In this document: piece by piece, positions 20,659 through 25,401 of the stretch
Layout of the letters: each line of letters begins with the position of its first letter
Numbering within the stretch: position 1 is the first letter of the stretch
NCBI GenBank assembly: GCA_041821285.1
Contig: JBGUER010000020.1
Location: 1 to 25,401 of the forward strand
Source of the DNA: JAJBWD01 sp041821285
Lineage (GTDB): Bacteria; Bacillota; Clostridia; Clostridiales; Clostridiaceae
Length of the DNA stretch: 25,401 bases
Reading direction: 5' to 3'
Notes under the pieces: model-generated
What the model saw: only the letters and a program-made list of their open reading frames with translations
Databases searched by the model: none
Told to the model about the DNA's origin: nothing
Translations under genes and position numbers: made by a program

Positions 20659-20786
20659 ATAAAAGTATAAAAATTTTTAGTTTGTTAACATTATAAAAGA
20701 AAATATAGGTTTATAATTTCCTAAATCAATAATAAAGGTTATAATATGGTGAGGAATTTTATAAAAATGAAAAGGAAGATGATTTT

Positions 20787-22895
20787 ATGGGAACTATGTT
20801 AGATAATGAATTGAAAAAAAATATACAACTTGAGATAGAAAAAGAACATTTAGAACAGGTAGTGGCTAAATTAAATGAGGATTTACTATTAAAAGTAGAG
20901 GGGAGAAAAAAAATATCATCTCTTATTTTGAAAAATAGAGAGGATGCGCTGGAAGAGTATAAGGATGATGAAGATAAAATATTGGAATATTTTGATCATG
21001 AAAGGTATGTAAAAGAGGAAGCTTTTACTTCTATTGATAGAAGAATAAAAGAAATATTAGTATTGCTAGCTAGTCCTTATTTTGGAAGGATAGATTTTAG
21101 GGAAGCTTTAGATGAAATGTATAGTGTGTATGTTGGAAGATTTGGGTTTTTCCCAGATTATGCTGAGGAACCTATAGTTATAGATTGGAGGTCTAAGGTA
21201 GCATCTCTATTTTATAATAATAAATTAGGAGAAGCTTTTTATGATTCACCAGATGGCAAAGTATTTGTAAATCTACTTTTGAAAAGGCAGTATATAATAA
21301 AAAAGCAAAAATTAGAGGGCATGTTTGATTCATCATTAGATATAAAAGATGAAATCCTTCAAATGGTTTTAAGTAAGAATGCAGAAGATAAACTTAAAGA
21401 TATAGTTATGACTATTCAAAGTGAGCAAGATGAAATAATAAGAGCGGATAAAAAAGGGGCAATTATAGTAAATGGAGTAGCGGGCAGTGGGAAAACTACT
21501 ATTGCATTACATAGAGTTGCATATCTTTTGTACAATTTTAGAGAGTCATTAAACAACAAAGTTTTAATTTTAGGTTCAAATAGTATATTTTTAGATTATA
21601 TTTCAAATGTTTTACCATCTCTTGGAGAAGATGGCGTTAATCAGAAAACTTTTGCATCTTTTTCGATGGAATTAATAGGATTAAACAATATAATGAGTTA
21701 TAAAGATTATATGGAGAAGCTTATATCTAAGGATGAAGAGTTTGTTCAAGATGTGCGGAGAAAAAGATCTAAGGAATATATAAAGGAATTAGACAAACTA
21801 ATTAATGTAATAGAAGGTAATTATTACAACAATGTTAGCTTGAATTTTTATGACAAAATATTTATCACTAAAGAAGAAATTGATAAGTTTTTTAATGTTT
21901 ATTATAAGGATATGCCTTTGTTTAAAAGAGGTAAGAAAATAAAATCTATAATATATTCTAAAATAAAAGATGAAAGAGACAAATATATTAGAATTATAGA
22001 TAAAAATTATAAAGAAAATTTAAAAAATATTAAAGATGATACTGAGAAAAATAATATTGATTTTATACGAAGAATGAAAATTACAGAGATAATAGAAGAA
22101 GTAATGCGGATAAAAAAGCAATTAGATTATCTTGATAATTATGATACTTTGCGAATATATAATGAATTTAACAATGAAAAAGAATTATATTTAGATGATT
22201 TGGCTCCTATTATGTATTTGAAGATAAAACTTGAAGGAATAAGGATTAGCAGTGAAATAAAACATGTGGTTATAGATGAAGCACAAGATTATTCTTTTTT
22301 ACAATTTCATGTTATTAAATTGTTAACAAAATCATTAGGATATACAATTGTTGGGGATGAATCTCAAAATATTATTTTAAAAGATGAATCTACTGCCATG
22401 TTAGATTTAAAAGATGAGTTTAATGAATGTAGGGAGTTTAACTTATACAAGAGCTATAGGTCTACTGCAGAAATAATGGAGTATAGTAATAAATTTTTTG
22501 AAAATAAAAAGGTTGTTCCTTTAGTTAGAAAAGGAGATAAAGTTTTAGAATATAAAATATCAAATGATGAAGATATAATAAAAAAAATAAATGAAACTTT
22601 AGATAGTTTTTTAAATTCAGAATATGAAAGTGTGGGAGTTATCTGTCCTAGTCTAAAAGAAGCTGAGAAATTAGGAAAAGAGTTAAAGAAAAAGAGAAAA
22701 ATAAATTTAATAAATAGTGAGGACGCCTTTTATGAAAAAGGAGAAACTATAATACCTATTTATTTTTCTAAAGGATTAGAATTTGATGCTGTTATTATTG
22801 TATTAGATAATAAAATGGATGAAAACTTGAAATATGTAATGGCTACAAGAGCTCTGCATAAGCTAGTTGTTATAGAAAAAAATCAAAAAAAGTAG
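20787..22895 (+). CDS. helD: HelD-like RNA polymerase recycling motor / UvrD-type helicase
   Basis: A 702-residue SF1 ATPase. A charged N-terminal coiled coil (about 5-95) precedes the split helicase core: the Q-motif-like IQSEQDEIIR (210-219), Walker A GVAGSGKTT (230-238), Walker B VVIDEAQDYS (about 493-502), GDESQN (about 525), YRST (about 552) and the C-terminal SKGLEFDAVIIV and MATRALHKLVVI. The N-terminal arm plus the GVAGSGKTTIALHR box are characteristic of HelD, which pulls stalled RNA polymerase off DNA and frees it for recycling, as opposed to DNA-repair UvrD. The SD AAAGGAAG is 8 nt upstream. A TATAAT word at 20740-20745 lacks a good -35. It is divergent from the dehydratase operon. 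Confidence 0.85.
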   Translation: MGTMLDNELKKNIQLEIEKEHLEQVVAKLNEDLLLKVEGRKKISSLILKNREDALEEYKDDEDKILEYFDHERYVKEEAFTSIDRRIKEILVLLASPYFGRIDFREALDEMYSVYVGRFGFFPDYAEEPIVIDWRSKVASLFYNNKLGEAFYDSPDGKVFVNLLLKRQYIIKKQKLEGMFDSSLDIKDEILQMVLSKNAEDKLKDIVMTIQSEQDEIIRADKKGAIIVNGVAGSGKTTIALHRVAYLLYNFRESLNNKVLILGSNSIFLDYISNVLPSLGEDGVNQKTFASFSMELIGLNNIMSYKDYMEKLISKDEEFVQDVRRKRSKEYIKELDKLINVIEGNYYNNVSLNFYDKIFITKEEIDKFFNVYYKDMPLFKRGKKIKSIIYSKIKDERDKYIRIIDKNYKENLKNIKDDTEKNNIDFIRRMKITEIIEEVMRIKKQLDYLDNYDTLRIYNEFNNEKELYLDDLAPIMYLKIKLEGIRISSEIKHVVIDEAQDYSFLQFHVIKLLTKSLGYTIVGDESQNIILKDESTAMLDLKDEFNECREFNLYKSYRSTAEIMEYSNKFFENKKVVPLVRKGDKVLEYKISNDEDIIKKINETLDSFLNSEYESVGVICPSLKEAEKLGKELKKKRKINLINSEDAFYEKGETIIPIYFSKGLEFDAVIIVLDNKMDENLKYVMATRALHKLVVIEKNQKK

Positions 22896-22988
22896 AAAAA
22901 TATAGAAACTTTTCTAAACTGATTGTAATATTTATAATAGTATGATAATTTAGAATTACGAAAGATGAATTTTAGAGGGGGAAGTATT

Positions 22989-24467
22989 ATGGAAGAAGAA
23001 TTAAAATATGATTTAAACAAGGTGAATAGGTTTAATGCTATTTTGATTACGTTGATATCAATTATTATGGTAGCAAGTGCTGTGGCATCTAAGCAGGATA
23101 ATGTGCTAATAGTTTCTATAGTTATGATTTTGACATCCGTATTATCATATATAATATATAAAATAAACATAGATCCTAAAATAAAATCATATATTATACC
23201 GCTTTTACCTGTTATATCTGGTTTATATTATGGATATAGTATTGGAGGGTATAATCATTTCACTTTATCTATTATGTGTTGTATAGCAATAGCTGCTTTA
23301 TATTTAGATCCAAAGGTTGTTATAATTGATACTATAGTAATAGATATTTTATTGATAGTAATAATATTTATTGTTGGAATAAATTTATTAGGTGATGGTG
23401 TTAATCAAAAGGACATAATTGAGCATATAATAAAATTAAATATATGTAGTGTTATTTTATTTGTTCTTACTAAATGGGCTAACGAATATATTGAGTTAGC
23501 TATAAAAAAACAAAAAGAGTCAAGTGAAATGCTAGAAAAATTAAAAGAAACTTTTAATCATATAGATATATCAACAAATGAGTTGCATGAAAGTGTTGAA
23601 GATGCAGCGAATAATATGGATATGACAAAAGAATCTAGCAAAACTGTTACTATTGCTGTTGAAGAAATATCAAAGGGTGTGGAGGAACAAGCTAAAAACA
23701 TTACTAATATTACACAAATGATAAATTTTGCAAATAAGGATGTTATAAAAACTAGTGAGCTATCAAAGAATATAGATATATTATCAAAAAATATGGACAA
23801 TGTAGTTGAAGAAAATAGAAATAAAATAAAATCAATGAATGAGCAAATAAATAAAATAGATTTAGTTATGGATGATACTAAAAGAGATACTGATGAATTA
23901 GCCATTAAGATTAAAGATATTAATCATTTTTTAAATAATATAAATGAAATAGCAGATCAAACTAATTTATTAGCCTTAAATGCATCTATTGAGGCTGCAA
24001 GGGCAGGAGAAGCTGGTAAAAGCTTTAATGTGGTGGCAGAAGAAATAAGAAAATTATCGGAAAATAGTCAAAAGACAGTTGATGATATAGCCTGCATAGT
24101 TGAAGCGTTAGAAATAGCATCTAAGAGTACTTTAATTTCTGTACAAGCTGGAAAAATTGCAAGTTCAAGTGGTAAAGAAATTGTAAATGATGTAAATGAA
24201 AGTTTTGGTAATCTAGGTGAAAAATTTAATCAATTAAATAATAATGTACGGGATGAATATGGTTTAATAAGTGAAATACAAGAAGGTTTTGACAAGATTG
24301 GAACAGAAATTGAAATGTTAGCTGCTATATCAGAAGAACATTCAGCAACTACAGAAGAAATATCAGCGTCTATGGAAGAGCAAAATGAAAAAATAGTTAA
24401 TATAAGTGATTTATTTGAACAGGTAAATAAGACAACCAAGGAATTAAAAAAAATAGTGAAAAATTAA
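22989..24467 (+). CDS. Methyl-accepting chemotaxis protein with six-TM sensor, no HAMP
   Basis: A 492-residue chemoreceptor or cytoplasmic-signalling protein. The start is ATG 22989 behind AGAGGGGGA; an in-frame ATG at 22965 has no ribosome binding site. About six closely spaced hydrophobic segments (about 15-163) have almost no extracellular loops, so sensing may occur in the membrane. They are followed directly, without a recognisable HAMP, by helical signalling domain (about 175-492). The tip ADQTNLLALNASIEAARAGEAG and the following GKSFNVVAEEIRKLSENS are conserved. Adjacent is a close paralogue at 24617. No SigD promoter is seen. A terminator follows immediately. Confidence 0.92.
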   Translation: MEEELKYDLNKVNRFNAILITLISIIMVASAVASKQDNVLIVSIVMILTSVLSYIIYKINIDPKIKSYIIPLLPVISGLYYGYSIGGYNHFTLSIMCCIAIAALYLDPKVVIIDTIVIDILLIVIIFIVGINLLGDGVNQKDIIEHIIKLNICSVILFVLTKWANEYIELAIKKQKESSEMLEKLKETFNHIDISTNELHESVEDAANNMDMTKESSKTVTIAVEEISKGVEEQAKNITNITQMINFANKDVIKTSELSKNIDILSKNMDNVVEENRNKIKSMNEQINKIDLVMDDTKRDTDELAIKIKDINHFLNNINEIADQTNLLALNASIEAARAGEAGKSFNVVAEEIRKLSENSQKTVDDIACIVEALEIASKSTLISVQAGKIASSSGKEIVNDVNESFGNLGEKFNQLNNNVRDEYGLISEIQEGFDKIGTEIEMLAAISEEHSATTEEISASMEEQNEKIVNISDLFEQVNKTTKELKKIVKN

Positions 24468-24488
24468 GAGAGGCTTTGCCTCTCTTTT
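24466..24488 (+). terminator. Terminator between the paired chemoreceptors
   Basis: A perfect 9-bp stem (24466-24474 with 24478-24486), loop TTT and T-run. The stem begins in the stop codon of the first chemoreceptor. Confidence 0.85.
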
Positions 24489-24513
24489 ATCTTGTAAAAA
24501 AGTATAAGATAAT

Positions 24514-24570
24514 ACTGAAAAAATGTAAAAATATTAGAAAAATGTAAAAACAATTGAAAAATTTAAAAAA
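24514..24570 (+). repeat. Three degenerate 19-bp tandem units
   Basis: Units start at 24514, 24533 and 24552 with pattern A(C/T)TGAAAAA-TGTAAAAA-like sequence. The stretch is almost all A and T, so chance or slippage is possible. It lies between the terminator and the next gene. Confidence 0.3.
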
Positions 24571-24616
24571 ATATGTTATTTTAAAAGGTAGATAATAAAT
24601 TAAGGGGGAAAGTTAT

Positions 24617-25401
24617 ATGGAAAATGAAATAAAATATGATTTAAATAAGGTAAATAAATTTAACGCTGTATTAATTACGATGATAGCATTATTTTCTATT
24701 GTTAATTATTATTTGACTAAGCAAGAACATTTATTGTTAGTATCTTCTGTTATGATATTTGCATCAGTGTTTGCTTTTGTAATGTACAAAACAAAAATAA
24801 ATAATAAAATTAAAATGTACGTAATTCCTATTATACCGGCTATAACTTGTACTTATTATGGAATTGTTGCTGGGGGATATAATAGTTATATATTAACTCT
24901 TATATGCTGCGTATTAATAGCTGGTTTATATTTAAATCCAAAGGTTGTTATAGTTGATACTGTAATAATAGATATTTTAATAATATTATTATATTGGGTT
25001 TTTAGTATAGAATTTTTGGGAGAAGGGATTTCTTCCCAGGACCTTATTGAGCATGTAACAAAATTAAATGTAAGTAGTATTATTTTAGTTTTTCTTACTA
25101 AATGGGCTAGTGAATATGTAGATTTAGCTATAAAAAAACAAAAGGAGTCAAGTGAAACACTAGAAAAATTAAAAGAAACCTTTATTCATATAGATCAATC
25201 AACAAATGAGTTACATGAAAGTGTTGAACAAGCAACTAATAATATGGATATGACAAAGGAATCTAGTGAAACTGTTACTAGTGCAGTTGAAGAAATATCA
25301 AGAGGTATTGAAGAACAAGCTCGCAATATAAGTAATATTACAGAATTGGTCAATTTTGCAGGACAAAGTGTTATAAAAACTAGTGAACTGTCAAAGAATA
25401 C
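24617..25401 (+). CDS. Second methyl-accepting chemotaxis protein, partial (runs off the window)
   Basis: It opens at ATG 24617 behind AAGGGGGAA and stays open for 261 codons to the window end; no stop is reached. It starts MENEIKYDLNKVNKFNAVLI, nearly the same as the preceding chemoreceptor (MEEELKYDLNKVNRFNAILI), and has the same six hydrophobic segments, a CC pair in the fourth segment and the same linker (TKWASEYVDLAIKKQKESSE). The transmembrane region has diverged most, while the linker and signalling start are nearly identical also at DNA level, as expected for a tandem duplication with specialised sensing. The conserved signalling tip lies beyond the window. Confidence 0.9.
   Translation, partial: MENEIKYDLNKVNKFNAVLITMIALFSIVNYYLTKQEHLLLVSSVMIFASVFAFVMYKTKINNKIKMYVIPIIPAITCTYYGIVAGGYNSYILTLICCVLIAGLYLNPKVVIVDTVIIDILIILLYWVFSIEFLGEGISSQDLIEHVTKLNVSSIILVFLTKWASEYVDLAIKKQKESSETLEKLKETFIHIDQSTNELHESVEQATNNMDMTKESSETVTSAVEEISRGIEEQARNISNITELVNFAGQSVIKTSELSKN

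Overview
The window looks like a chromosome segment of a motile, spore-forming, strictly fermentative Clostridium-type Firmicute. The evidence is the very AT-rich DNA with AT-ending codons, GGAGG-type ribosome binding sites, consensus sigma-A promoters, a flagellin with a SigD-type promoter, Spo0E-like fragments, a 2-hydroxyacyl-CoA dehydratase-type system with its activator, ferredoxin-type and flavodoxin-type proteins, and a HelD-class RNA polymerase motor. The species is not decided by the sequence.

Layout. 1-1984: flagellin with a SigD promoter and a CsrA-like leader hairpin, then a YjfB-family motility protein translationally coupled to a small coiled-coil protein. 1985-2640: a gene-poor stretch with the decayed C-terminal half of an HI0074-type (HEPN, nucleotidyltransferase-partner) protein and a 52-residue small protein. 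2641-4740: a DUF362/ferredoxin protein, a Spo0E-like remnant and a flavodoxin-family protein with an Isf-like cysteine cluster. 4771-5940: an ArsP/DUF318-type permease split into two overlapping half-genes. 6011-6862: deoD. 7107-9395: a dCache chemoreceptor whose Shine-Dalgarno sequence is separated from its start codon by a hairpin. 9538-10449: a CmpB-like membrane protein. 10641-11573 (minus): a REP-associated tyrosine transposase (RAYT). 11775-13890: a Crp/Fnr regulator, then a thioredoxin-reductase-like flavoprotein with a glutaredoxin-like partner. 14016-17588: DUF896 protein, a Spo0E-like fragment, a 7TM diguanylate cyclase and a PaaK-like adenylate-forming enzyme. 17588-17678: a 15-bp tandem repeat that forms a multi-armed bidirectional terminator. 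17690-20585 (minus): a two-gene 2-hydroxyacyl-CoA dehydratase-type system in which the activator is fused to an HgdB-like domain. 20787-25401: HelD-like helicase and two tandem paralogous chemoreceptors, the second cut by the window edge.

The most unusual thread is a dispersed repeat with core GGGACGGT(A/T)CAGTA. Five good copies and one degenerate copy lie between or at the ends of genes. Three of them, including the degenerate copy, bracket the only transposase gene in inverted orientation, two copies in the other stretch bracket the DUF362-flavodoxin segment, and two copies supply the last codons and overlap the stop of deoD and the CmpB-like gene. This fits a clostridial RAYT acting on REP-like elements, but the link is inferred from position only.

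Other notable points are the probable split ribosome binding site of the chemoreceptor at 7107-7177, the CsrA-type flagellin leader, and the activator/HgdB fusion. Functional names rest on motifs read by eye; no database search was run.
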